From contig MEWP01000140.1 in NCBI GenBank assembly GCA_001775395.1, positions 1,208 through 42,112 of the forward strand: a stretch of DNA of 40,905 nucleotides, written 5' to 3'. Under the pieces are notes generated by a model, which was given only the letters and a program-made list of their open reading frames with translations, made no database searches and was not told where the DNA came from. Shown here piece by piece: positions 1-8,679 of this stretch; the stretch's first letter is position 1; each line of letters starts with the position of its first letter. A program made the translations under genes and the position numbers. Origin of the DNA: a candidate division Zixibacteria bacterium RBG_16_53_22. Lineage in GTDB: Bacteria; Zixibacteria; MSB-5A5; UBA10806.

Positions 1-508
1 CGCTCGAATGCGGCCACTCCTCTGCGCTGATGACAAGTCCTCTGCGCACCGGATTAAAGTGAATATATTCCAGTTTCTTTTGAATTTCATCTGGAAAATT
101 CATTGGAAAAACTCGTGGTTTTTCCTTCCAGAATCTAAACTCGGATTTACCGGCGGTTTTTCTATAGAAAGCGAAAAGCTCAATATTGTTGTTTTGAATA
201 AAATCGCATAACTGCTTATTACTAGATTCGAGTATTTTTCTTGCTTGCCCCGATATGGATCGCCTTAAGCTATGCAAAAAACGTAAAACCCTTTCGCCCG
301 ATTGGGAAGTAATTAGAATGTGAAAATGTTCGGGCATTATGACATAACCCAGGGTACTAATTGCAATCAATTTTGATAAACGATTGTATTCCTTATAAAA
401 TATCTGGATAATAGATGGATAAATGAGAACCGGCTGCCATTGGTGAACGGTACCTGTAATATGATGAATGTGATAATCCAAATAGTAGTTTTTCCAATCC
501 CTGGTCAT
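1..508 (-). CDS. REP-associated tyrosine transposase (Y1/HUH), cut by left window edge
   Basis: An open minus-strand frame runs from ATG at 508 to the window edge without a stop, giving about 169 visible residues. It matches the Y1_Tnp (IS200-like, RAYT) family: an HUH motif in MPEHFHIL at residues 58-65 (H61, H63), and the family's C-terminal signature YIHFNPVRRGLV at 148-159, followed by EEWPHSS. Tyr148 is a candidate nucleophile. RAYTs are single-strand DNA nucleases that act on REP hairpins. Little of the C terminus can be missing, since family members are often 150-240 aa. The stretch is visibly more AT-rich than its neighbours, which suggests acquisition. A perfect palindrome lies 13 bp upstream of the start (521-562). 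The family call is firm; whether the gene is active cannot be told from here. Confidence 0.85.
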   Translation of the reverse strand, partial: MTRDWKNYYLDYHIHHITGTVHQWQPVLIYPSIIQIFYKEYNRLSKLIAISTLGYVIMPEHFHILITSQSGERVLRFLHSLRRSISGQARKILESSNKQLCDFIQNNNIELFAFYRKTAGKSEFRFWKEKPRVFPMNFPDEIQKKLEYIHFNPVRRGLVISAEEWPHSS

Positions 509-520
509 TGTTCAAACCTT

Positions 521-562
521 TGCCTCAGGATGTCGCTGAAAAGACGCTTCCATCCTGAGGCA
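521..562. repeat. 12-bp perfect inverted repeat upstream of the RAYT gene
   Basis: TGCCTCAGGATG (521-532) and its exact reverse complement (551-562) flank an 18-nt loop. The hairpin lies between the stop of the TPR gene (570) and the start of the RAYT gene (508). No T-run follows on the minus strand, so it is not a standard intrinsic terminator. Its position fits a REP-like substrate or element end for the adjacent RAYT, but no second copy was seen in the window. Confidence 0.6.
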
Positions 563-569
563 TACAAGA

Positions 570-1328
570 TTAATTCCCCTGTTTCTTCTGCTCTATCATC
601 ACCAGCGTATCACGCACCTTATCGGCCCATTGGCCGTTCGGCTCTTTTTCCAGGTAACGGTTGAACCAGGCCTCGGCCTGGATGTAGTCCCCGCTCACGT
701 AGTAGAGGGTGCCGAGCATGTAGATCGCCTCCGGCATGCTGCCTACCCGGATAGCATCGAGGAATTTTGCCTCTGCCTCGGCCGTATCGCCTTGAATAAA
801 CGCCAGCAGTCCCAGGCCGTAATAGGCGCGAGGATATGTCGGGTCGACCGCAATCGCCTGCCCGTAATATTTCCTGGCGTTGACAAAATCACCGCGCAGG
901 TAATAGATCGTCGCGATGTTGTTGTAAGTCCGCGGATAGAGGAAATCGACCTCGGCGCCGCGCTCGTACCAGTTCAGGGCCTTGTCATAATTATTCTGCA
1001 CGAAATAGATATTGCCGATCGACTGGTAGGCATCGACATCCCTGGCATTGTACACAATCGCGCCCTCGTAGTAATCGATCGCCTTGACGTCGTCGCCGAT
1101 TTGCTGATAACAGACCGCGATCTCATGATAGGCCTGTGCGAAATTGACTCTGGCCTTTATCGCTTTCTTATAAAGCGGGATTGCCTTTTGGGGCCGGTTT
1201 TGCTGAAGATATTCGTGAGCAAGTGTATAATAAGACAGGGATTTATCTTCATCCGATTTTCCGGGGCCCCCGCAGGCAAGCCCGAACGCAACAATCGCGA
1301 CCAATGTCAGGCTTGTGATTTTCTTCAT
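570..1328 (-). CDS. TPR-repeat lipoprotein
   Basis: From ATG at 1328 the protein begins with MKK, a hydrophobic stretch and a lipobox ending FGLAC, so it is a probable lipoprotein of about 252 aa. The rest is about five or six tetratricopeptide repeats, recognisable by patterns such as AYHEIAVCYQQIGD, AYQSIGNIYFVQNNYDKAL and AYYGLGLLAFIQGD. TPR arrays are protein-binding scaffolds; the partner is unknown. In-frame upstream starts exist (ATG 1340, TTG 1355) but 1328 gives the cleanest signal peptide, with GGTGG 5 nt upstream. The gene follows the DinB-like gene on the same strand after 110 bp containing a candidate promoter, so it may be transcribed alone or as the operon tail. No specific function can be named. 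Confidence 0.85.
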   Translation of the reverse strand: MKKITSLTLVAIVAFGLACGGPGKSDEDKSLSYYTLAHEYLQQNRPQKAIPLYKKAIKARVNFAQAYHEIAVCYQQIGDDVKAIDYYEGAIVYNARDVDAYQSIGNIYFVQNNYDKALNWYERGAEVDFLYPRTYNNIATIYYLRGDFVNARKYYGQAIAVDPTYPRAYYGLGLLAFIQGDTAEAEAKFLDAIRVGSMPEAIYMLGTLYYVSGDYIQAEAWFNRYLEKEPNGQWADKVRDTLVMIEQKKQGN

Positions 1329-1366
1329 TTGCGCCACCATAAAAAAAGCCGACAAATCAATGCAAA

Positions 1367-1394
1367 AATATACGATATTTTATATCCAATGCAA
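1367..1394 (-). promoter_or_regulatory. Candidate sigma70-like promoter for the TPR lipoprotein gene
   Basis: On the minus strand TTGCAT (1394-1389) is followed after 16 bp by TATATT (1372-1367), then TTTGC. It sits in the 110-bp gap before the gene, placing a start site near 1360 and a leader of about 30 nt. Confidence 0.4.
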
Positions 1395-1438
1395 CCGAAT
1401 TTGTGCCGGAAAAAGCGCTGTCGATTCCTTTTCCCGGC

Positions 1439-1891
1439 TCAAACCTGGGGAGGATTGATGCCGTTCATCCTGAGGTAGGTTATAACCTGCCCGCGGTGAT
1501 GCGAGTCATGTTCAAAAAGATGCAGGATTATCCAATAACCGCTGACCTGCTCTCCTTTGAATTCATACATCCTGGTCAGGTCCGCCGATATCAGATATCG
1601 CTCCATTCGCTCAAATGACGCCACGATGTCGTTGTCGAGCTTGGTCTTATCGTCGCTCGGGCGCTCTATTGATGGTATCCACTGGCCGCCATCCTTGAAG
1701 CTGTTAGTCAGCCACCAGTCCAGCGGCGATGAAAAATGGACATAAAGTTGCCCCAGCGTGCGCATCCCATCCCTGGGCGCCCAGCCCAGCAGTTCGTCCG
1801 GTGTCACTCTCAGACATTCGCGGATTGACTCCCGCAGGGCCCGCCATTGTAGCAGGACTGTGTCGAGCGAGATGCCTTGCAGGTTTTTCAT
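1439..1891 (-). CDS. DinB/DUF664 family putative metal-dependent protein
   Basis: A 150-aa helical protein with the DinB-like metal-site pattern: H52 in LYVHFSS and the HLFEHDSHHRGQ segment at residues 124-135 (H124, H128, H131, H132). DinB-fold proteins are four-helix bundles that hold a divalent metal; characterised relatives are thiol-dependent S-transferases, but most, including this one, have no known substrate. Length is typical. AGGAGAGAG directly precedes the ATG, and only 7 bp separate it from the upstream secreted-protein gene, so it is probably cotranscribed. Its role among secreted proteins and methylmalonyl-CoA enzymes is unclear. Confidence 0.82.
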   Translation of the reverse strand: MKNLQGISLDTVLLQWRALRESIRECLRVTPDELLGWAPRDGMRTLGQLYVHFSSPLDWWLTNSFKDGGQWIPSIERPSDDKTKLDNDIVASFERMERYLISADLTRMYEFKGEQVSGYWIILHLFEHDSHHRGQVITYLRMNGINPPQV

Positions 1892-1898
1892 CTCTCTC

Positions 1899-3974
1899 CT
1901 ATCTCAGAAGTATCATTTTCCCTAATGTGCCGTCTTTCCCGTCGATCTTGAGCCTGCAAAAGTATACCCCGGAAGAAACGCTCTGCCCAGCGTTGCTGCT
2001 GCCATTCCACGAGACGGAGTGGATGCCTGCATTGGCACGCCTATTATAAAGATCAGCCACGAGCTTTCCCGTGATATCAAACACTGTCACCTCTGCATGC
2101 CCCGTCCGCACGAGAGAAAATGAAATCCTCGTTTCGGCGTTGAATGGGTTGGGGTAATTAATAATCGTCGAAACGAAAACCGGCCGCGATTCCTCGGAAT
2201 AGATTCCCACAACCGATTGATTCTCGACAAAAGTGAAGGCCCCATCATTATTAACAATTATGTCGTAATCGCCATCACCGTCCAGATCGGCCACATCAAA
2301 ATAGCTTGCCTGCAAACCCTGCAGATCGGAAAGCACCTGCGGGGCATGCGCAAACGTCGGCTGGCCGACAACACCGATATTCAAATAGGCTCCCAATGTG
2401 TTGCCCACCTTAAGAATAAAATCGGGTAGCCCGTTGCCATCCATATCACATGCGTTGGCGTACGACGCCGACAGATTGAGGCCTGATATCAACTGCGGCC
2501 CGAGAGCCCAGGAAGGATCGGTTGCTGTGCCCGTATTCTCAAATGCAGTCAGTGTTTGCGTATTCAAATCCAATACCACCAGGTCGAGAAAACCGTCCTG
2601 ATCCAAATCGACAAGCTCGGGATGCTGGTATTCGCCAAGCGCATTGATTTCGGCGAATATGGAATCGTCTTGACGAAAAACGGAATCGGGTCGATTAATC
2701 TGCGTTGTGACATATTCGCCAATCCCCCAGGCGACATCAGGCCAGGTATCTCCGTTGATATCACCGCACGATAGCCCGGTTTCCAGAACTGGAAGGAGAT
2801 AATCCCTAAGCCAACTGGCTGAAATAAATTGCGGCTGTTCAAAGGTACCCACATTGTCAAATGCCGCCCAGGCCATAAAATATCTGGGACTGGGCAACAT
2901 CACATAAGTGTAAAGCGAAATAAAATCGAAATCACCATCAAAGTCACGATCAAGGAACGCGAAATCACGACTCCAATTTATGAAGAATGGCCCCATGTTC
3001 AGGTCGCCCTGGCCGCTGAAGAGGGGAGATGCCGGGTTTCCGTTATTGCTGTAATACGATATCAACGGGAATGATCCTCCACTTATCAGATCGAAATCGT
3101 CGTCGCCATCAATATCGCCGCCGGTGATCGCGGTATTAAAGAATCCAGATCCGGGAAGTAAGATGAAATCACTATAGTATGGAAATTGGGGAGTCTGGTT
3201 CGTTCCCTGGTTGATGAAAATGTTAATCATGTCCGGGCCGTCGCATACGATTCCCGCCATAATCATATCCAATGCTCCGTCGGACGTCAAATCGGCAACC
3301 TCGAACCCCTCGTACCCGCATGGGCCGACATCGAATCTAAAATGCGCCGACATGGTCGAATCGAATGACCAATCGGGATTACCCTGAGAACCGATATTTC
3401 TGAAAAACAGATACATGGTATCAAGCCAGCACCGCGCCAGCATGTCCAGATCGCCGTCGGAGTCCCAGTCGTCAAACTTCTGATCAGTAACCGAGGGATA
3501 AAGGTCAGAATATATGTCGAAATATCCGAAGACTTCCTGCCACGCCGGGTCGTTGATTGTACCCCGGTTTCTGAAGGCCCTGATCGAGTCCACCGGCATC
3601 CTGTCAAACTTGAAACTGACCACCAGTTCCAATGAGTCATCATCGTCGATATCTTGCAGCGTGGGTACTGCGGCAAAGTCATAATCGAATCCTGCGAAAA
3701 ACGATGTATCGCGCGTCCACTCCGGGTTGCCGGGGAATCCGTTATTTAGATAAAGGCTGATTGTGCCATCGCCCTGCCCGATGATGAGGTCGAAATCCAG
3801 ATCGTCGTCGATATCATATATCTGTGGCGAGCATGGCGGCACTACTTCAATTTGGCTGGGATTGAGCAGGCGATTACTACTGTCCCAGCGCCAGGAATCC
3901 TGGGCCAGGGCAATCGAGGTCGAAACGCAAAAAGCCCCTGTGATTATCAGAGGCTTGATAAGAAACCTTTTCAT
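1899..3974 (-). CDS. Secreted VCBS/FG-GAP repeat protein with T9SS sorting domain
   Basis: A 691-aa protein with a Sec signal peptide (MKRF... to about residue 24, ending IALA), then about ten FG-GAP/VCBS-type repeats marked by Asp-rich calcium-loop motifs (DIDDDLDFD, DWDSDGDLD, DIDGDDDFD, DRDFDGDFD, DINGDTWPD, DLDQDGFLD, DLDGDGDYD). Such repeats form beta-propellers that bind ligands at the cell surface. The last 90 or so residues are a type A T9SS sorting domain: NYPNPFN, then VFDITGKLV, then SGVYFCRLK and a basic-hydrophobic tail. The protein should cross the outer membrane by T9SS and be released or anchored after removal of the domain. AGGAGGAG precedes the ATG and 8 bp separate it from the upstream cargo gene. 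The ligand is unknown. Confidence 0.88.
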   Translation of the reverse strand: MKRFLIKPLIITGAFCVSTSIALAQDSWRWDSSNRLLNPSQIEVVPPCSPQIYDIDDDLDFDLIIGQGDGTISLYLNNGFPGNPEWTRDTSFFAGFDYDFAAVPTLQDIDDDDSLELVVSFKFDRMPVDSIRAFRNRGTINDPAWQEVFGYFDIYSDLYPSVTDQKFDDWDSDGDLDMLARCWLDTMYLFFRNIGSQGNPDWSFDSTMSAHFRFDVGPCGYEGFEVADLTSDGALDMIMAGIVCDGPDMINIFINQGTNQTPQFPYYSDFILLPGSGFFNTAITGGDIDGDDDFDLISGGSFPLISYYSNNGNPASPLFSGQGDLNMGPFFINWSRDFAFLDRDFDGDFDFISLYTYVMLPSPRYFMAWAAFDNVGTFEQPQFISASWLRDYLLPVLETGLSCGDINGDTWPDVAWGIGEYVTTQINRPDSVFRQDDSIFAEINALGEYQHPELVDLDQDGFLDLVVLDLNTQTLTAFENTGTATDPSWALGPQLISGLNLSASYANACDMDGNGLPDFILKVGNTLGAYLNIGVVGQPTFAHAPQVLSDLQGLQASYFDVADLDGDGDYDIIVNNDGAFTFVENQSVVGIYSEESRPVFVSTIINYPNPFNAETRISFSLVRTGHAEVTVFDITGKLVADLYNRRANAGIHSVSWNGSSNAGQSVSSGVYFCRLKIDGKDGTLGKMILLR

Positions 3975-3982
3975 AACTCCTC

Positions 3983-5470
3983 CTATTTCAGGAGTAGCAT
4001 TTTTCTGGCTTCGCCGGCACTTCCATCGATTCTGAGCCTATAAAAGTATACTCCGGACGAGACATTTTGTCCAGAAAAATCTCGGCTATCCCACATTGCG
4101 GTATGCGAACCGGCATTAGAATTGCCCTGTAACAACCGCGCCACTTGGCATCCAGCAATATCGTACACGCTCAATTCGACCTCGGCTGGCGCCGAGAGAG
4201 TGAATGAGATCGCTGTCCGCGAATTGAACGGGTTGGGGTAGTTCTGGGCAAGTTCGAACGCGATGGGCAGGCGTTCGTCGTGCGCGGCGCTGGGAGCAAG
4301 ATAAAGTGAGTCGAATGGAGTCTCAATCGTATCGCGCCCATCGGAAAATCGAAAATAATAGTAATGCATTCCCTCGCCGGGCCATGTCATCAGGTGAAAG
4401 AAGTCGGCTGTGTCGCCATAGGAATGATCGAACGACCCCATGTCGAAAACGCCCCAGTCGAAGAAGATAAGGCGCTGGACAGGCAAATTGCCGTCGAAAT
4501 CGAAATAATTGATGCGGGCGTTGACGGTAACGTTGGGTATGACATCAAAGCCGATATCCGTGAGCGTCGGCGCGGAATTAATATCGACCGCCAGAAACTG
4601 CGTTGCAGGTATAAACAGCGAGGGATATGTATAGTCATTGAAACCCGGTTGGCCGACTTCGGCCGTTATAGTGATACCACCGGCGACAATATATCCTGAT
4701 TCGGGCGGCCAGGCCGGAAAGAGGGGATCGGAGGTTATATCGGAAATGTCGCACGCCATATGCAGGGAGGTGCCCGAAGTTTGCGTACTGATGGCGGCAA
4801 TCCGGCTGAATGATGTATCGGCCAGATCGACTCGATATAACCCTGACGTCATTATAAACGGCACGTTCACATAAAGCATGGCCAGAGCCGATAGTGTCAG
4901 CGTATCGGGATTGTAAATTACGAAACCATAGATGAAATATGTGGTCAGCCCCTCGTTGAGCGGCCATCCCCCACCGGCATTGTTGAGCCGCCCGTAGAGA
5001 CGAGTTTCGGAGTATGTAACCGCCGAGCCTGTCAGATCGAGCCACTGCCCGGCGCTTCCGGGGGTCGTATCGCCAATAGCGTCGCCGGTGAGGGCAGCAT
5101 ATAGGCTGGCGGCCGGTGGAAATTGATTCGCTGCGTTTTTGTACGATTGTGTTGCGATCAGCGTATCGGCCTCGATCCGCCCGTAATATTCCATTGTCCC
5201 CGACGGATTATCGAAATCAATCGTCCCCTCGAATGTTGTGGCATAGCGGGGATCGCCCTCGATATGGCTCAGGGTATTAACGTATTCGCTGCTGCCCGCC
5301 TTAGCCTTGAGGATGACATCATACAAGGGGATACCGAACGGGTCGATGAAATCGAGATTGAACAGGGCCGAATCACCGACCATCAGGGCCGACGATGTCA
5401 CATTTTCGATAGGCGCCGCGAATAAAGTCGAAGTGGTTATCAGAATTACAATGACAGCTATATATTTCAT
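3983..5470 (-). CDS. Secreted protein with T9SS type A sorting domain
   Basis: A 495-aa protein with a short signal peptide (MKYIAVIVILITTSTLFAA). The central 380 or so residues look beta-rich and match no family I recognise. The C terminus is a clear T9SS sorting domain: AQNYPNPFN, VYDIAGCQVARLL, SGVYFYRLRIDG and a basic tail ending KMLLLK. It closely resembles the sorting domain of the next gene, so both should use the same secretion and anchoring route. AAAGGAG overlaps the stop of the upstream epimerase gene and only 10 bp separate the two, so it is read as part of the methylmalonyl-CoA operon. The function of the passenger is unknown. Confidence 0.85.
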   Translation of the reverse strand: MKYIAVIVILITTSTLFAAPIENVTSSALMVGDSALFNLDFIDPFGIPLYDVILKAKAGSSEYVNTLSHIEGDPRYATTFEGTIDFDNPSGTMEYYGRIEADTLIATQSYKNAANQFPPAASLYAALTGDAIGDTTPGSAGQWLDLTGSAVTYSETRLYGRLNNAGGGWPLNEGLTTYFIYGFVIYNPDTLTLSALAMLYVNVPFIMTSGLYRVDLADTSFSRIAAISTQTSGTSLHMACDISDITSDPLFPAWPPESGYIVAGGITITAEVGQPGFNDYTYPSLFIPATQFLAVDINSAPTLTDIGFDVIPNVTVNARINYFDFDGNLPVQRLIFFDWGVFDMGSFDHSYGDTADFFHLMTWPGEGMHYYYFRFSDGRDTIETPFDSLYLAPSAAHDERLPIAFELAQNYPNPFNSRTAISFTLSAPAEVELSVYDIAGCQVARLLQGNSNAGSHTAMWDSRDFSGQNVSSGVYFYRLRIDGSAGEARKMLLLK

Positions 5471-5480
5471 ACAGGCTCCT

Positions 5481-5897
5481 TTAATGCGACTCGGGCTTCT
5501 GCTCTTTGAGCTCTATTAATACCCCTCCGGTAGAATCCGGATGAATGAACGCGATCCTGGCGCCGCCAGCCCCAGCTCTTGGTTTCTGGTCGGCCAACTT
5601 GACTTTTTTCGCGTGCAATTCCTCGAGCGCCTGGTCAATATCCTCTACAAGCACGCAGAGGTGGTGTATGCCAGGCCCGCGCTTCTCCAGGAATTTCGAA
5701 ATCGCCGTTTCCCTTTGGAGCGGCTCGATCAGTTCAACATCGATGTTGCCGAAATCGAGAAACGAAATAGCCACCCTGTTAGCGGAATTGGACTCCGCCG
5801 GGCCACTCTCTATTCCGAAAAGGCGCTTGAAAATCTCACGATGTCCGGATATATCGCCGGTGGCAATCGATATGTGATCGATTCCGAGTATCTTCAC
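5481..5897 (-). CDS. mce: Methylmalonyl-CoA epimerase
   Basis: A 138-aa vicinal-oxygen-chelate protein that interconverts (2S)- and (2R)-methylmalonyl-CoA between propionyl-CoA carboxylase and methylmalonyl-CoA mutase. Family marks are IDHISIAT at the N terminus (metal ligand H8), the central [14 protein letters not shown] (H78/H79), and the C-terminal [15 protein letters not shown] with E129. Length is normal for the family. Its ATG overlaps the stop of the mutase gene by 4 bp (ATGA), indicating translational coupling and supporting the assignment over a generic glyoxalase. Confidence 0.93.
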   Translation of the reverse strand: MKILGIDHISIATGDISGHREIFKRLFGIESGPAESNSANRVAISFLDFGNIDVELIEPLQRETAISKFLEKRGPGIHHLCVLVEDIDQALEELHAKKVKLADQKPRAGAGGARIAFIHPDSTGGVLIELKEQKPESH

Positions 5898-7465
5898 AGT
5901 GTCACGTTCTCCTTATGTTCGCCCCAGACCTCGCGCAGGACCCCGCAGATTTCGCCGATACTGACCATCGCCTCGACACAGCCGAGCACGGCCGGCATGA
6001 TGTTGCGATTCTCACCGGCCGCCTCTCTCAAGGAATTCAGCTGCATCGATATGTCGCCGCGTTCCTGCCGAATGCTCCTCAGGAATTCTATTTGACGCTT
6101 TTCCAGTTTTGGGTCGACCTGCAAAATATTCGACCGCGCATCCTGCCCGGATAGATAGGCATTGACCCCCACTACGATCCGTTCTTTAGACTCGATTTCT
6201 TTCTGATATTCGTATGCTGCCTTTTGGATTTCCTTCTGAAAAAACCCCGTCTCCACAGCCCTTACGGCTCCGCCCATGCGGTCGATCTGCGCGAGATACT
6301 CCTCGGCTCGACCAATTATCTCGGCGGTCAGAGATTCCACAAAATATGAGCCTGCCAGCGGATCAACCGTGTTGGTCACGCCCGATTCGTGGGCCAGTAT
6401 CTGCTGAGTCCGAAGCGCTATCAGGGCGCTTTTCTCGGTCGGCAGGGCCAGAGCCTCGTCCATGGAATTTGTATGAAGCGATTGTGTCCCACCGAGAACT
6501 GCCGCCAGCGCCTGAATAGTCACCCGGGCGATATTATTCTCCGGTTGTTGCGCGGTCAACATCGAGCCGGCCGTCTGCGTGTGAAATCGAAGCATGCAGG
6601 AACGCTCGTCCTTAGCTTTGAAACGCTCGCGCATGATTCTGGCCCACAGGAATCTTGCCGCCCGGAACTTGGCGATCTCCTCGAACAGGTCATTGTGGGC
6701 GTTGAAGAAGAACGAAAGCCGGGGGGCGAACTGGTCGATATCGAGTCCGGCCTGCAGGGCATGCTCGACATAGCAAATACCATTGGACAGCGTAAACGCC
6801 ACTTCCTGGACAGCGGTCGAGCCGGCTTCGCGGATATGATATCCCGAAATCGAAATCGTATTCCATTGGGGCACGCGATCATTGCAAAATGAGAAGACAT
6901 CCGTGATTAATTTTAGCGACGGTTTGGGCGGAAATATGTATGTCCCTCGGGCGATATATTCCTTGAGAATATCATTTTGAATCGTGCCGCGCAATTTATC
7001 TGGCGCCGCATTTTGCTTTTTCGCCACCGCGATATATAACGCCAGAAGTATAAATGCCGTGGCGTTGATTGTCATCGAGGTCGAAACCCGGTCAAGCGGT
7101 AGGCCTTTGAACAAGATTTCCAAATCGGCCAGAGTATCGATCGCCACACCGGTCTTGCCGACCTCGCCTCTGGCCATCGGGTGATCGGAGTCGTACCCGA
7201 TCTGCGTCGGAAGATCGAACGCCACCGATAGCCCGGTCTGCCCCTGAGAGAGAAGATACCGATAGCGGGCGTTGGACTGCTCGGCGGTGCCGTATCCTGC
7301 ATACTGTCGCATGGTCCAGGGCCGGCCGAGATACATATCGGAATATACGCCGCGGGTGAAGGGATATTTGCCCGGCTCACTTTCGGCGTGACGGAGCCTC
7401 TCCGTGTCGGTTTTGCGATAGACCGGTTTTATCGGTATTTCAGATGACGTTTTTCGCTGTTTCAT
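5894..7465 (-). CDS. Methylmalonyl-CoA mutase, catalytic subunit without B12 domain
   Basis: This is the catalytic barrel of adenosylcobalamin-dependent methylmalonyl-CoA mutase (523 aa from ATG 7465), which isomerises (R)-methylmalonyl-CoA and succinyl-CoA. Diagnostic segments are [49 protein letters not shown] and [19 protein letters not shown]. Residues that separate methylmalonyl- from isobutyryl-CoA mutases seem retained: Tyr41 (in TRGVY) and Arg173 (in ARGTYIFPP), with His210 in the GYH motif (alignment from memory to Y89/R207/H244 of the Propionibacterium enzyme). The chain ends near residue 523, before any cobalamin-binding domain, so a separate small B12 subunit must be encoded elsewhere. 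A TTG at 7486 would add seven residues; ATG 7465 with AAGG 9 nt upstream is preferred. First gene of the minus-strand operon. Confidence 0.93.
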   Translation of the reverse strand: MKQRKTSSEIPIKPVYRKTDTERLRHAESEPGKYPFTRGVYSDMYLGRPWTMRQYAGYGTAEQSNARYRYLLSQGQTGLSVAFDLPTQIGYDSDHPMARGEVGKTGVAIDTLADLEILFKGLPLDRVSTSMTINATAFILLALYIAVAKKQNAAPDKLRGTIQNDILKEYIARGTYIFPPKPSLKLITDVFSFCNDRVPQWNTISISGYHIREAGSTAVQEVAFTLSNGICYVEHALQAGLDIDQFAPRLSFFFNAHNDLFEEIAKFRAARFLWARIMRERFKAKDERSCMLRFHTQTAGSMLTAQQPENNIARVTIQALAAVLGGTQSLHTNSMDEALALPTEKSALIALRTQQILAHESGVTNTVDPLAGSYFVESLTAEIIGRAEEYLAQIDRMGGAVRAVETGFFQKEIQKAAYEYQKEIESKERIVVGVNAYLSGQDARSNILQVDPKLEKRQIEFLRSIRQERGDISMQLNSLREAAGENRNIMPAVLGCVEAMVSIGEICGVLREVWGEHKENVTL

Positions 7466-7869
7466 GTCGATTGACCTTGTTGTCAAATATAATACATGGC
7501 GTCAAAATGAAAATAGAATTCTCCACCCATCCGGGATGACAGTACACGTGGCAGATATGTGTCAGAATGATAATCCAAATAACGTTCCTCCAATTTGCCC
7601 TTCTACTAATCGGGGGGTTACAAAAGAAAATGCATCTTGTACGTTCATTTACTTTCGAGTTTTGCACCTATCGCACAGGTAGATGGTTGGTTAGAGACAA
7701 ATATGAGGCCGCATAATGCGACCTGAAACGGATTTGGCAGGCGTCTAACAACATCGCAGCTCAAACCACAACGTTCCGGACTTTGACTTCTGCACCACCT
7801 AAACAAACGCTTGCAATGAGGCACCGGCTGCTTTAAAATAGCGATGTTTATTATTGAGGCTCAGCGAGA
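7466..7869. other. Divergent intergenic region (404 bp)
   Basis: This separates the minus-strand mutase operon from the plus-strand glycerophosphodiesterase operon. No convincing coding frame is seen. It holds an imperfect hairpin at 7706-7724 (8-bp arms AGGCCGCA/TGCGACCT with one mismatch, 3-nt loop) and the promoter at 7811-7839. No well-spaced sigma70 promoter was found for the mutase side, although a TATTATATTTG stretch lies about 20-30 bp before its start. Confidence 0.6.
7811..7839 (+). promoter_or_regulatory. Candidate sigma70-like promoter for the glycerophosphodiesterase operon
   Basis: TTGCAA (7811-7816), a 17-bp spacer and TAAAAT (7834-7839). Predicted start near 7846, leaving a leader of about 24 nt with GAGG at 7856-7859 before the ATG at 7870. 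Confidence 0.5.
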
Positions 7870-8679
7870 ATGAACAAGACTGACAGATTTTTGATTATCG
7901 GACATCGCGGGGCGGCGGCCTACGCGCACGAAAACACGATCGCCTCGCTGGAGGAGGCCATATCGCGTCATGCCGATATGGTCGAGTTCGACGTTCGCGG
8001 GACCGCCGATGGAATTCTGGTCTTGCATCACGATAGAACGATCAAGACAGAGATAGGCAGACGACCCGTCTCCAAACTTAGTTTTAACCAGTTGCAGGAG
8101 GCCGCCAGGCTAAATGGCTTTGCGGTCGCAAAGTTTGCCGATATCGTCAAACGCTTCGGCCCCACGATACCTGTGAATATCGAAATCAAGGTAAGGGGTT
8201 TTGCGCCCGAGATTGTCTCAATTTTGGAAAAATATCGGCCGGCATATCCGCCGGTAATTTCGTCGTTTTTCCCCTGGGTCCTGGGTCGGGTCAAAACCCT
8301 GAATGGAACCCTCGCGACCGGCCTTATTGTCGGCAGAGAACAGGCCCACAGATTTGGCTTTCTGGGCCGTCCGATGCTCAAGTTGTTGGCGCAGAATATC
8401 GGGATAAGTTCGCTGCACCTGCAGGACTCTATCATCGATTCCCGTAAAGTCAAGAGCGCTCATGATTTGGGCATGAGGCTGTTCGCCTGGACAGTTGACG
8501 ATGAGCAGAGGATGAGGGCCCTTATCGGGTTGGGAGTCGATGGTATCATTACCAACAGGCCCGATCTGCTTTACGGTGTGTGTGTCCAGATGTCGAGCGA
8601 AAAGACCCCCTTAATCCGAAAGGCGCGCGATGAAGAAGGAAAATTCGTCTATGCCGGCAGCAGAGGTGAGTCAACATGA
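7870..8679 (+). CDS. Glycerophosphodiester phosphodiesterase
   Basis: A 269-aa GDPD-family TIM-barrel enzyme that hydrolyses deacylated phospholipids to glycerol-3-phosphate and an alcohol. Catalytic and metal motifs are present in order: GHRGA with H12, HENT at 20-23, EFDVRGTADG with E39 and D41, HHD with H54, and NIEIK near residue 105. No signal peptide is visible, so it is probably cytoplasmic (UgpQ-like rather than periplasmic GlpQ). Its last four bases overlap the start of the VOC gene. The C-terminal 30 or so residues are basic and beyond the usual core. It has its own candidate promoter at 7811-7839. Confidence 0.92.
   Translation: MNKTDRFLIIGHRGAAAYAHENTIASLEEAISRHADMVEFDVRGTADGILVLHHDRTIKTEIGRRPVSKLSFNQLQEAARLNGFAVAKFADIVKRFGPTIPVNIEIKVRGFAPEIVSILEKYRPAYPPVISSFFPWVLGRVKTLNGTLATGLIVGREQAHRFGFLGRPMLKLLAQNIGISSLHLQDSIIDSRKVKSAHDLGMRLFAWTVDDEQRMRALIGLGVDGIITNRPDLLYGVCVQMSSEKTPLIRKARDEEGKFVYAGSRGEST

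Noticed and set aside
521-562. 12-bp hairpin as terminator of the TPR gene
   Set aside because: No T-run follows it in the minus-strand direction; the REP-like reading fits the adjacent RAYT better.
630-1478. 282-residue plus-strand open frame
   Set aside because: It lies opposite the TPR lipoprotein gene and crosses the end of the DinB-like gene; it has no recognisable domain or SD, and the minus-strand proteins are clearly real.
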